Source: Elysia chlorotica
Taxonomy: Eukaryota > Mollusca > Gastropoda > Plakobranchidae
Direction of reading: 5' to 3'
DNA: 64,000 bases
Assembly (NCBI GenBank): GCA_003991915.1
Contig: RQTK01000693.1
Span: forward strand, 1 to 64,000
Shown here: piece after piece, positions 14,301 through 22,757 of the stretch
Numbering within the stretch: position 1 is the stretch's first letter
Layout of the letters: every line of letters begins with the position of its first letter
The notes under the pieces: model-generated
The model's input: the letters and a program-made list of their open reading frames with translations, nothing else
What the model was told of the DNA's origin: nothing
Database searches by the model: none
Position numbers and translations under genes: made by a program

Positions 14301-17168
14301 ACCACTTTGATTAAACAGAGTGCAACCAGCGAACACCGTTTTTGGCGTTGCCCGTCGCACAAAAGTGGGTTTTTGGGGGCATTTGTAGGGAGACTGGAAG
14401 AGGATTCCTTGTCCTCATTCCAAACAAAGAAGCTGATACTTTGTTGCCCCTTGTAAGGGACCACATAGCCCCAGGATCAATAATTCACTCAGACGGACTT
14501 CGATCGTACAACGGGATTGTGACCTTACCAGTCATACCAGCTTACCAACACCTTGTTGTCAACCACAACCAACATTTTGTGGATCCACAGACTGGTGCAT
14601 GCACAAACAGTGTCGAATGTTATTGGAAAAATGCAAAAAAAAAGGTTCAAGTCTATGATTGGAGTTCATAACACGCAACTAGCATCACATTTAGATGAAT
14701 TCATGTGGAGAGAAATACACACGGGAAATCACACCAAGAGGCACTCCAGAATATGATATTGCACATCTCCCAGTGGTATCCTGTGCAATAATGGTAATGT
14801 TTTTCTCAGTTTTCAATTTTATTAAATAAACTTGTATTTATTATTCTTATCTCGAATTTTATTCTTTAAAAAAGTATGGCCTTTTAGATTAATTTAATTT
14901 TGGACTTGCTTTCTGGTATCACGTAAAGGGGAGTTACTCTCGGTAAAAAACAAGAAATTTACTCGGGTCCAATATATTGCGATAGTACCTATATTTCACA
15001 TCATTCACCAGAAGGATGACCAATGCCATAGCTGCATCGTTGGCCATGCATATATATTCTAATTTTGTTTTCAGTATGGATTTTGCAAAAAGAAAACACA
15101 GTATAGTAGATAAGGAGAGCATTGACCCTCATCTAAAATTTAATTTCAAATTTGTCCGGTTACCGTGCAAATAGCCACTTCCTAAAAAATAATGGTCTAG
15201 AAAAGCTGTGTACCATACCTACCAATAAAAAATTTTTTACTGGTATCCGTGTATCGGTTTCTGTAGTAGTAGTAGTGTACCCGTTTACACTACCAATCTA
15301 AGTGTTTTAAAAATGTTGGGAATCAAAGGCAATCTATAGACTTTTTACTATGTCAGTATGTGCAACACTGGTTAGAAATAGACACTAACAAAAGAACAAA
15401 AGGAATTTACTTTCATCTCAAATATGTAGAAGGTCTAGATTTACATCTAGATACATATAGGATCTAGACTAGATCTACATCTAGATTATATTCGGCATAC
15501 TTCCCCATTTTTTCTTTAATCAGAATTACCTCAAGTGTATAATGTGCCAACATTTTGTTGTAATTTATCCACGCCTCTTGTTTTGCAGTTGTATCCATAT
15601 TAAGATCAAGACATATTTCTTCGAACTTCTGCTGGACTAAGTCCACTCCTTCTTCGGACAATCCCATTTTGATGATTTTCAAAGTTTTCGCCAGGTAAGT
15701 TTGAACTACGATACAAATCCAGACAGGTAGATCACTAAGTGTACGGCCAGTCGGCCATCTTGGTTTGGGCTGATGCCAACTGATGGCATTATTAAGATTA
15801 GTTCGTGTTTTTTCGAAGCAGAAGAGTTGCATCGCGGACCTGTGGCGGGAAAAAGTGTGACATGTTGTTGGAATGATTTTGCCTGATATTATTAGTGATA
15901 TGCATATACAATGGTGATATGCAATCATAAACGCGCTGATGGCGATTCTCATGATCGAAATTCACAGGTACAGTACAACATGATTATAGCGGGACTTTTG
16001 GTTCCAGAGGAAAAATCCTGTAAGCAATCTCCCACTATGACTATAGTCATGCCAAGCTCACTCTACCAACAAATCCTATTTTTTAACTATGTTAACTCCC
16101 TTGTTTAACAATAACATTAACAGCATTCCGTCTTCAGTTCATTTTTTTTTCTTGATCTTCTTTTCTCTGTGCATGGTTAGTAAGAGACAATCTATGCAGA
16201 GCAGTATCATTCTTCACCATTTCACAATCAGGCACTAGCACTAGACAACACAGCACTTGTTGACGCGTTAGGGTCAAACTGTACCATTTTTCCCTCAGAA
16301 ATGGGAGTGGTCAAAGTGGAAGGAGTCTTGTAATGTGTTACCAATAATATAAGTTAACTATCATCTAGGTTACCACATCACCGGAAAATCATAGGTTTTA
16401 CATAAACACGCCATAAGAGGAAAAAAGAAGGCTAGCGCCAATGTCTTGAAATGGTTAATGCCGCATCCCCCCTATATAATATATTTATCTCATCAGTTCC
16501 ACATCATTCACCAGAAGGCTGACCAATGCCATAGCTGCATCGTTGGCCATGCATATATCTTCTAATTTTGTTTTAAGTAAGGATTTTGCAAAAAGAAAAC
16601 ACAGTATAGTAGATAAGGAGAGCATTGACCCTCATCTAAAATTTAATTTCAAATTTGTCCGGTTACCGTGCAAATAGCCACTTCCTAAAAAAAATAATGG
16701 TCTAGAAAAGCTGTGTACCATACCTACCAATACAAAATTTTTTACTGGTATCCGTGTATCGGTTTCTGTAGTAGTAGTAGTGTACCCGTTTACACTACCA
16801 ATCTAAGTGTTTTAAAAATGTTGGGGATCAAAGGCAATCTTTAGACTTACTATGTCAGTATGTGCAACACTGGTTAGAAATAGACACTAACAAAAGAACA
16901 AAAGGAATTTACTTTCATCTCAAATATGTAGAAGGTCTAGATTTACATCTAGATACATATAGGATCTAGACTAGATCTACATCTAGATTATATTCGGCAT
17001 ACTTCCCCATGTTCTTAAAATCAGAATTACCTCAAGTGTATAATGTGCCAACATTTTGTTGTAATTTATCCACGCCTCTTGTTTTGCAGTTGTATCCATA
17101 TTAAGATCAAGACATATTTCTTCGAACTTCTGCTGGACTAAGTCCACTCCTTCTTCGGACAATCCCAT
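2384..17168 (-). CDS. RBL1: Retinoblastoma-like pocket protein (RBL1/p107-p130 family), N-terminal ten exons, continues off the left edge
   Basis: Transcriptional corepressor family that binds E2F/DP factors and, as p107/p130, is part of the DREAM cell-cycle complex; nuclear. Exons in coding order, all with AG/GT borders and matching phases: 17168-17031 (or its duplicate 15667-15530), 12483-12350, 11757-11551, 7463-7399, 6918-6793, 6733-6674, 6549-6389, 5395-5331, 4942-4771, 2550-2384. They give about 432 residues. Recognisable blocks: EGNCVSLTRLLRSSKL (about 74-90), LERNFAVSTVIFKKFEPIFL in exon 3, ISDDLVNSYHLLLCC in exon 5, HDGLVVEAKTIKEH in exon 7, EEYVLGVGDFDERIFLGDDA in exon 9, and TPSTPLTGRRYLKEKE (about 381-396), the conserved CDK-site region just before pocket A. 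The last exon ends in phase 2 at 2384; pocket A, spacer and pocket B must lie beyond position 1, since nothing further is seen in 1-2383. p107 and p130 both fit; invertebrates usually have one such gene, so the symbol denotes the family. Confidence 0.93.
3040..4466. repeat. ~35-bp minisatellite split by the LINE
   Basis: Units of the form TAAGCCGTATATTCTAACAA plus AAGCTTTATA occupy 3040-3097 and 4106-4466, about a dozen copies with point changes and short indels. The long minus-strand open frame here (repeats of YIKLF/LLEY) is a by-product of the repeat. Confidence 0.9.
3098..4106 (-). mobile_element. RTE-like LINE, 5'-truncated 3' end with GAT tail and target duplication
   Basis: Minus-strand frame 4102-3668 holds reverse transcriptase motifs (QIKRGVRQGCVLSPDLFSLY, YADDTVLIAENNNDLQNLV). 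A frameshift near 3600-3670 leads into 3588-3106 (RKRVLQCYIEPILMYGCEVW, WLRRML-like MWFLRRMLRISW, FFGHVMSREGLGH). The 3' end on the minus strand is a short GAT repeat. Both sides carry TATAAGCTGTAT (3086-3097 and 4106-4117), a 12-bp target duplication. It sits inside the minisatellite of the 2550-4771 intron. Confidence 0.85.
5446..5590. mobile_element. TTAACCC-starting repeat, copy 1
   Basis: TTAACCCACGCTGCGCTTTG, then AACGGCCAGAAGGACAGTCT and GATTTCACTATCTTATTTGT. The same order is seen at 48408-48660. TTAA followed by CCC is the form of a piggyBac terminus, but no matching right end was found. Confidence 0.5.
6674..6733 (-). CDS. RBL1: Extra 60-bp in-frame exon of the pocket-protein gene
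   Basis: A phase 1-1 exon between the KDFEG exon (6793-6918) and the GLPEDF exon (6389-6549). Acceptor TTTTTTTCAG, donor AATG|GTAACG. It would add 20 residues around MSEFWGFPEICSTVVLTKNG between KDFEG and LPEDF. Vertebrate p107 and p130 join these blocks directly (FKGLPSDF or FKGLSEDF). Skipping it keeps the frame, so a cassette exon is likely; real use is an inference from splice sites and open frame. Confidence 0.55.
9141..9428 (-). pseudogene. ORF fragment with FRWQWLEEKDCNGDFL motif, probably transposon-derived
   Basis: A 95-codon minus-strand frame with ADLTAVEHGIRNKFRWQWLE and EKDCNGDFLFNNVRKL. This resembles a block that I recall from uncharacterised, repeated invertebrate proteins, possibly hAT/BED-related. 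It lies in the 7463-11551 intron of the pocket-protein gene on the same strand. No fitting neighbour exon was found. I do not assign a function. Confidence 0.35.
10485..10580 (+). mobile_element. tRNA-derived SINE head
   Basis: A pol III-like pair, box A GATAGCTCATTAAGTAGTGC and box B GGTTTGAATCT, about 35 bp apart, resembling the head at 46158-46090. Too degenerate for a tRNA gene. Confidence 0.5.
13040..13300. repeat. Irregular GGTACCAGTA minisatellite
   Basis: About six degenerate units containing GGTACCAGTAGACAAAACTG followed by TTTATTCGTACACGG, period roughly 35-60 bp. It ends exactly where the promoter duplication begins. Confidence 0.75.
13838..15081. repeat. ~93-bp direct repeat flanking the Merlin element
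   Basis: The sequence from CACATCATTCACCAGAA to AGTATGGATTTT occurs at about 13838-13932 (left of the element) and again at about 14997-15081 (right of it). The element-free unit has it once (about 16499-16590). Seven extra bases (TATATTT) sit between the right terminus and the right repeat. This is far longer than the 8-9 bp target duplication usual for Merlin. Confidence 0.85.
13933..14989 (+). mobile_element. Merlin-type DNA transposon (ISXO2-like transposase), internally deleted
   Basis: Bounded by 26-bp perfect terminal inverted repeats beginning GGTACTATCGCAATATATTG. Plus-strand reading pieces at 14124-14370, 14342-14671 and 14553-14756 encode a Cys motif region (NCQTCGR...FWRCP), then WVFGGICRETGRGF, IHSDGLRSYNGI, HFVDPQTGACTNSVECYW and SHLDEFMWRE. 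These are hallmarks of the ISXO2/Merlin transposase, including the second D and the catalytic E. The segment with the first catalytic D is missing between RCP and VFGG, and the reading frame shifts twice (about 14350, and in an A-run near 14640). The copy is dead. It interrupts only unit 1 of the promoter duplication. Confidence 0.9.
15530..15667 (-). CDS. RBL1: First coding exon of the pocket-protein gene, inner duplicate copy
   Basis: By eye identical to the exon at 17031-17168 over all 46 codons, with the same ATG and the same GAG|GTAATT donor. Only past the donor do the copies differ (a few bases about 10-20 nt into the intron). It could splice to 12483 just as the outer copy can. A transcript from the outer promoter would splice past it because it has no acceptor at its 5' side. 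It may serve as a redundant alternative first exon or be silent. Confidence 0.75.
15844..15852 (-). promoter_or_regulatory. E2F-type site, inner promoter copy
   Basis: Minus strand reads TTTCCCGCC, a perfect E2F consensus, 177 bp upstream of the inner ATG. A CHR-like TTCGAA lies at 15812-15817 and a YY1-like AAGATGGCCG at about 15752-15761, between the E2F site and the ATG. Human RBL1 is known to be E2F-regulated; function here is inferred. Confidence 0.6.
17031..17168 (-). CDS. RBL1: First coding exon of the pocket-protein gene, outer (5'-most) copy
   Basis: Encodes 46 residues beginning MGLSEEGVDLVQQKFEEICL and ending HYTLE, matching the start of p107/p130 where the chain reads FEEICxxLN and then NY(S/T)LEG. 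The ATG at 17168-17166 is chosen because the family starts within a few residues of this block. The donor is GAG|GTAATT, and the next exon begins GGTGACCAG in phase 0, giving LEGDQIHWLACALY. An upstream in-frame ATG at 17453 exists, but the extra 95 residues look like translated promoter sequence. It lies in the second unit of a 1.5-kb tandem duplication. Confidence 0.85.
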
Positions 17169-17344
17169 TTTGATGATTTTCAAAGTTTTCGCCAGGTAAG
17201 TTTGAACTACGATACAAATCCAGACAGGTAGATCACTAAGTGTACGGCCAGTCGGCCATCTTGGTTTGGGCTGATGCCAACTGATGGCATTATTAAGATT
17301 AGTTCGTGTTTTTTCGAAGCAGAAGAGTTGCATCGCGGACCTGT

Positions 17345-17353
17345 GGCGGGAAA
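17345..17353 (-). promoter_or_regulatory. E2F-type site, outer promoter copy
   Basis: Same TTTCCCGCC on the minus strand, again 177 bp upstream of the ATG at 17168, with the same CHR-like TTCGAA (17313-17318) and YY1-like motif (about 17252-17261). This is the more likely main promoter because sequence upstream of it (beyond 17460) is not duplicated. Confidence 0.65.
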
Positions 17354-17460
17354 AAGTGTGACATGTTGTTGGAATGATTTTGCCTGATATTATTAGTGAT
17401 ATGCATATACAATGGTGATATGCAATCATAAACGCGCTGATGGCGATTCTCATGATCGAA

Positions 17461-20209
17461 TGAAATGCAAGGTGATGGCCCTGATCCTATCTTAAAGTCT
17501 TTACAAAAAAGGCAAGATGAAAGTCCCGTAAATGCATGCTTGATAGTCATTTGGGACCACCTTTACAGATTATTGATGCGGGTTTCTTTATACCTTATTT
17601 TTCATGTTCATGGGATGAATTTAGATGTATAAATAATGATTTATGAATTCCTATTAAAATATATATATACACCCAGTCGCGTCGTATGGCATGGGACTAA
17701 TTGCTTCAGCCCCACACTGTTGCTTGGGCGAGTTGAGCACATGCATTGCTTATAGTATTCCATGCATCATTCTATTGACTTTGTAGTCACATGTGTTTTC
17801 AACGCTAGTTGGTTCGACTTTTGACTATAACTTCGGAAATCATAAAACATGTATAACAAACTGCTCACTCATGTGAGATCTCGGTCTCAAACATTGACAA
17901 GCACACGTAAATGTGATTGGTGGGATTTTTACAATGCTACTACAAGCTATCTTTACAACCACTGCAACGCTCCTGTAAGGATTGGATTGGGTCTTGACCT
18001 TCCTTCGGTCCAAACTTTTTGCCCCCACCAAATAAGTCATAATTAGACAACCTTGGTTCCCACAGAAACAATTTCACTGTTGCCATACCTGACCGACAGA
18101 CGTGTTTAGTTTACCTACAGTGATATTTTAAAGTGCTCTGAAAGTTTTTCCTGCATTCAATACCACTGAGCTCAATGTCTCATCCAGTTGCTTCAATAAG
18201 TTTTCACCTTGCATCGCGCCGCCGACTACCCTACGCTACTGAGGAAATAATAATTATTACAACAGACCTACACGTTTTACATCAATGTTCTTGACAAAAT
18301 TGCACTGTGCTATAGTTTTTAAATAAAGCGAGATTTTCAAAACATTCTCACTGGAGTTTCTCTCCGGGTTAACGTCTCCTTGAGTCCCCTGGAGGGTCCC
18401 ATACGGCGACAGGCGGCGGTAACAAATCATATAGATCCTATGCTAGTTCATTCTATTACTACGAGGCGTGTCCTCTTATGTAGCCTATGGGGTTCCCTAA
18501 TTTTGGAGGTTCTAAAGTGGAAGGAGAGGATTGAGGGAAACAGATAAGACAACCCTTGCCTTCTACGTTAGGAGGGCGGGTACGATTAGGCATATACATT
18601 TAATTTTCTCTTTAAGAGGAGTGCAAAGGGAGGTCGATGGAAGAAGTGCAGTTAGTAGGATTGTAAATATAAATATGGGGGAGTTGTATTACCTTAATGG
18701 TATTCTACTTAAGTGTTTTCAACCATTCCCAATATTACCCTGACTATTGTAGCTCCTGTGATCACCACCTACCCACCTTGGCCATTACTACTACCTCTGG
18801 AGGAGTTATTATTAATAATTTATTGAACTTGCTATTCATTATTACATTATTATTGTGAGCTATTGGTCTATTTGTATTTTATTTCTTTGCTGTACTTTTG
18901 TTCCGACCTCGAATTTTATATGTTGCTTTGTTGTTGTAAGATTCGTCTTGATTGGGCCTGAGGCGCGCCGAGCAACCCTGAGCCTCTGACCGTGAGCGGA
19001 TAGACTGGTCAGTTGATATCGGAGATGCCCAGTGGTCACACATCCTTGGTCTGTACTCTTTACTTAACGTCTTGAAGTTCATTTCTAAAGTTTTGTATTT
19101 TATGTCCGATGTGCTGAACTCGCCTGAGGTAAAATTTGTTCTTTTTTTTAATTGTATACCCCCTCCCAAAATCTAGATTTTGAACTTGTAACTTTTGCTC
19201 ACCATGTGGTACATGAACTAAACTTAGGTGTCGACAATGTTGTTATTATTGTGACTCACTTACCGCCTGGATTGAAATCTATATTTTATAGACTGTTTTA
19301 CTGGGGTATTATTTTAATCCTGGTTTATCTGTTTGGTTTAGAATTAGATACGTGTTTCATTTCTCTTTATTGGGATTGGAGACGTGTAGATAAGGAACAG
19401 TCCTATTTTTTATGTTTGCGGCTTTGTTTCAATGCTGCTCGTTGTGCTGTATGCTGCTGATTAGTCATGTAGGGGGTTTTATATTTATCAATTCCCTTGG
19501 TTTGTATTTGTACTGTTAAACTCACCATTTAAGCTTGTGCTTTGTGTAATTAAGTACATATAGTACTTTTTTATTGTCACTTCTGGATTTGCAAGTGCTT
19601 CTTTGTGAAGGGGCTTGTCGAAATGAATTGTTGCTACAATCTTGCCCTTGTTGACTAACTGCATTGTCATGTTTTAATAGTTGTAGAAGCCTTTGAAGAA
19701 TATTGCTATGCTATGGGGAGGTAGGCTATATCTTCGCCCTGCGCAGATCATACTGTAGGTGAGGCTAACAAATATAAATTATTATTGAGACATAGTCCCC
19801 CTTTTCTGGCTTTGTTTCCATTGTGTACAAACCTTCCCTTCTACGCCAGGGGGAAGGTTTGTCTTATCTGTCTCCCCCCGAAGTACGGGGCAACAGAAAA
19901 GGTAAAAAAAAAATTAAGATGGAATATAAAAAATAACAGCAAGGAAAAAATCACACACAAAAAGAGGTAACAAACACTACCAAGAAGAGATTCCTGAATA
20001 GAATGATTTTTTGTTATCCAATAATGAGAAAGCAACATTGTAAGCAAACCCTAGATCCAATTGGTTTATAATGTATTAGCATGGGAATCTGGTGATAAGG
20101 AAGTCATGTGTTATTTTTACAACAGTTTCTTTACTCTCTTTCTTCTCATTGCTTCGTTTCTCTTCTTTCTCGTTGAATGCTGTGAGTTGAAATGGTTTTA
20201 AAGCCCAAT
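17461..20209. other. No recognisable gene
   Basis: Region between the outer pocket-protein promoter and the SINE at 20210. Several short open frames on both strands lack family resemblance. A 45-bp block near 18365-18408 (GGGTTAACG...CATACGGCGA) matches the short insertion at 29259-29343. Confidence 0.6.
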
Positions 20210-20430
20210 GCAGCACTATATAGGCTATATTGTGGACGGGTTCCAAGACTGACGTCTGACAATTTTATGTGCTGACATACACAAGACAGGGCGGGGATAC
20301 TGTAACTCATGTCTCAGCTAGTCACGTTATACTGACAACGACCTAACCAGTAGGAAGCAAAATCTCCAGTGCTCGAACCACGAACCTTCAGCATCGGAAG
20401 CCAATGTTCTGCCCCTGGACCACCGCGCCC
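20210..20430 (-). mobile_element. tRNA-derived SINE
   Basis: Minus strand begins GCGCGGTGGTCCAGGGGCAG (box A-like) and has GTGGTTCGAGCACTGG (box B) about 45 bp later. A non-tRNA body follows (CTAGCTGAGACATGAGT, CCCCGCCCTGTCTTGTG, CACATAAAATTGTCAGAC). The body is shared with 43240-43378. It abuts a TAG microsatellite. Confidence 0.75.
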
Positions 20431-20433
20431 CCC

Positions 20434-20486
<53 letters not shown>

Positions 20487-20487
20487 A
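20431..20487. repeat. (TAG)n microsatellite
   Basis: About 18 perfect AGT/TAG triplets next to the SINE head; they create poly-Thr/poly-Tyr open frames with no meaning. Confidence 0.97.
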
Positions 20488-20499
20488 CCTTCTTTTGTA

Positions 20500-22757
20500 A
20501 CTTACAGTCAAGGAAAAAAAGAAGTAAACAAGTCAATATATGAGGATTCAACAGTTTTATTAAAACAGGAGTGCTCATACTGATTAGAGGAACAAGGAAT
20601 CAAATGCAGGAGCCATATCTTGCTCTAGTAGTAGGATGATTTGTTTCTGTACATTCTGTGAGCCTACATAAGCTCAGTGGTTACAGGTGATTTTACAGGC
20701 TATATGGACAGGCTGAGCTAAAGTTAGCCAGGTTCAGATCTTATGTGCATACGTCAACTTCTCCTCTAAAATGGCCAATTACATTGTACATGTATAGTGT
20801 ATTATCCAGTTTATTAGTTTATTAGCCCTGATTTCCACGTACACAGAAAGTATGAATCATTCACAGACTATCATGCTGTGATGAACTCGAAGCAAGGACA
20901 AGTCAAGGCACATTACATAAAGATAAAGGTCACAGAGCTCTTGCACACTGTACAGGAGTTTTCATTATAGAGCAGTACATTCACATACAAACAATGTATA
21001 TAAATTTAGTGATTGATATGAAACATCAAACCTAGCAAACATTTCCCATACTTTCTCAGATCTACGACTGCCTTCCTGTGATGACAGGAAGCAAGAAGTT
21101 GATGACCTGATAACTTTTATTGCAAATCAAATGCAGAATAATTTGTATTGAAAATCCATTTAAACTTCACACAATGCTTGACTCATTCTCTTATGCGCTC
21201 TCTTATACGGTACACATTAAAAATAAGAGGTTTGTCATGACAGAGATATCTACAAGGGAAACTCATTCTCACTGGTAATTTACTTCAAAATCTAAATAAA
21301 CTTACCTTTGAATGAAATTTAGAATAACATATGGAATTAATATTTTACATAATAATAATAATTATAACCTGTCCAAAGCAAAGTTATGCAAATGAAAACC
21401 AGACGATGGATGAGTGGCAGCCCTGTAATGTACAATTACAAAGACATGTGAAAACAATATTAAGCAAAATGTGTTTAAGCTACCTAGATTTCAATGTTGG
21501 AACACACTGATCAAGCCAAGTAAAACTCAAATGCTGTCCTCCCCATGCAGAAAACTAAGTGAATTTTAATACATTATAATTATTGTATTTTGTCCTTAAA
21601 CATTTTATTTAAGGACAGAATTTACTTTTGTTATATAGTACAGTCAACAAATGCCAATTCATAGTTTATAAATTTCCAACTTATGCAGAAAAAGTTGAAA
21701 TAGTGGTTTTAACTTGCTGTGCAATTGACTAAATTTAACAGTTTTAAACATCAGAGAGAATGGCACTGAGTTCTAGTACCGTGGCTCAAATTTTAATTCA
21801 CAGCCAAGCGTTTCCAAGCAGGATGTAAAAATAAAATATTAAAAAAATAGCATTGATATGATTTCATTCAAGAAAGAAAAGAGAAATGTATTTGTGACTG
21901 TCCTTTTTGAAATCTCTAGCTAACATTGTGGATACGACTATTCTGTGGGTCTTGCTTGAAATATACATACCCCAAAATGTATTATACATGTATATATGTA
22001 TCATTTTAAGTCTGCTTATCATGTCAGGCAAATATTCATCTTCAAGTATACAATTTTGGTAGAGTTGAGTTAGAAATGCATATAATCGATACTGCCCTTT
22101 CAAATTATGATATTGCGGGAACAGTCAGGTAACTTTATAAAAAGAGGGAAACAGCCACTGGAAACCAATGCACGGCAAAAACATATTTCAAGTCATAAGT
22201 CATATTTGACTGTCAGATAGATGCTCCATTCAATTGATAAAATTTATGTTCTTTTCTACATTGCTGCAATGAGATGAAATCACAACCAGTGAGTGACTCT
22301 TTAGTAAAGAACTTCCTCAGCATCTGATAAAAATCTTGATAACGTTCCAACCAGTCTGACCAAGAATGAATTGTCCATAAATAACAAGAGAAGCTTAACT
22401 TAAGTTCAATCCGCTGGAGATGAAACCTCTTTCAACCCCTTACAATTTCATTTTATCTTAAAGCTTATCATATTATACAGAATTTCATTTTCATCTTGAA
22501 GTTTGAATCAAACAGTGACTGTGGAGTAAAAATAAGGGAATTGGTTTCTCGAAATTGTTAATAAGTGATGGTTTACTTAAAAAAGGATTTGTCTTAAATT
22601 GACTCAACTGTAGAGTTTTCAAATCATGGGTGATTTTTAGACAATTCTTGAAATGTCAAAATCGTTCCACATTTCAAACTAAATTCACAGTGAGAACAAA
22701 GGAAGCTGTAAGCATGCCATGTTTTGTAATCTATTAGACATTCTCTCAGACACATTT
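20500..22757 (-). other. AMFR 3' untranslated / downstream region
   Basis: No coding potential on either strand. Several minus-strand AATAAA signals occur (for example near 21604, 20814 and 20560); which one is used cannot be told from sequence. Confidence 0.5.

Larger units (their letters stand above)
13299..17460. repeat. Tandem duplication of promoter plus first exon (two ~1.5-kb units)
   Basis: Unit 1 is 13299-15959, unit 2 is 15960-17460. Both run from ATTCACAGGTACAGTACAAC to CTCATGATCGAA and are near-identical by eye apart from a Merlin insertion of about 1.15 kb (including its duplicated flank) in unit 1 and scattered indels. Each unit holds the pocket-protein first exon at its right end. 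The left edge of each unit begins 9 bp before a pogo/Tigger-type terminus (TACAGTACAACATG at 13308 and 15969). Confidence 0.93.

Noticed and set aside
15464..15952. 162-codon frame starting 95 codons upstream of the pocket-protein ATG (also 16983-17453)
   Set aside because: The upstream part is promoter sequence with the E2F-type site; only the part from MGLSEEG resembles the family.
18879..19460. Moderate open frames on both strands (96 and 102 codons)
   Set aside because: No family motifs, no fitting splice sites, and overlapping on opposite strands.
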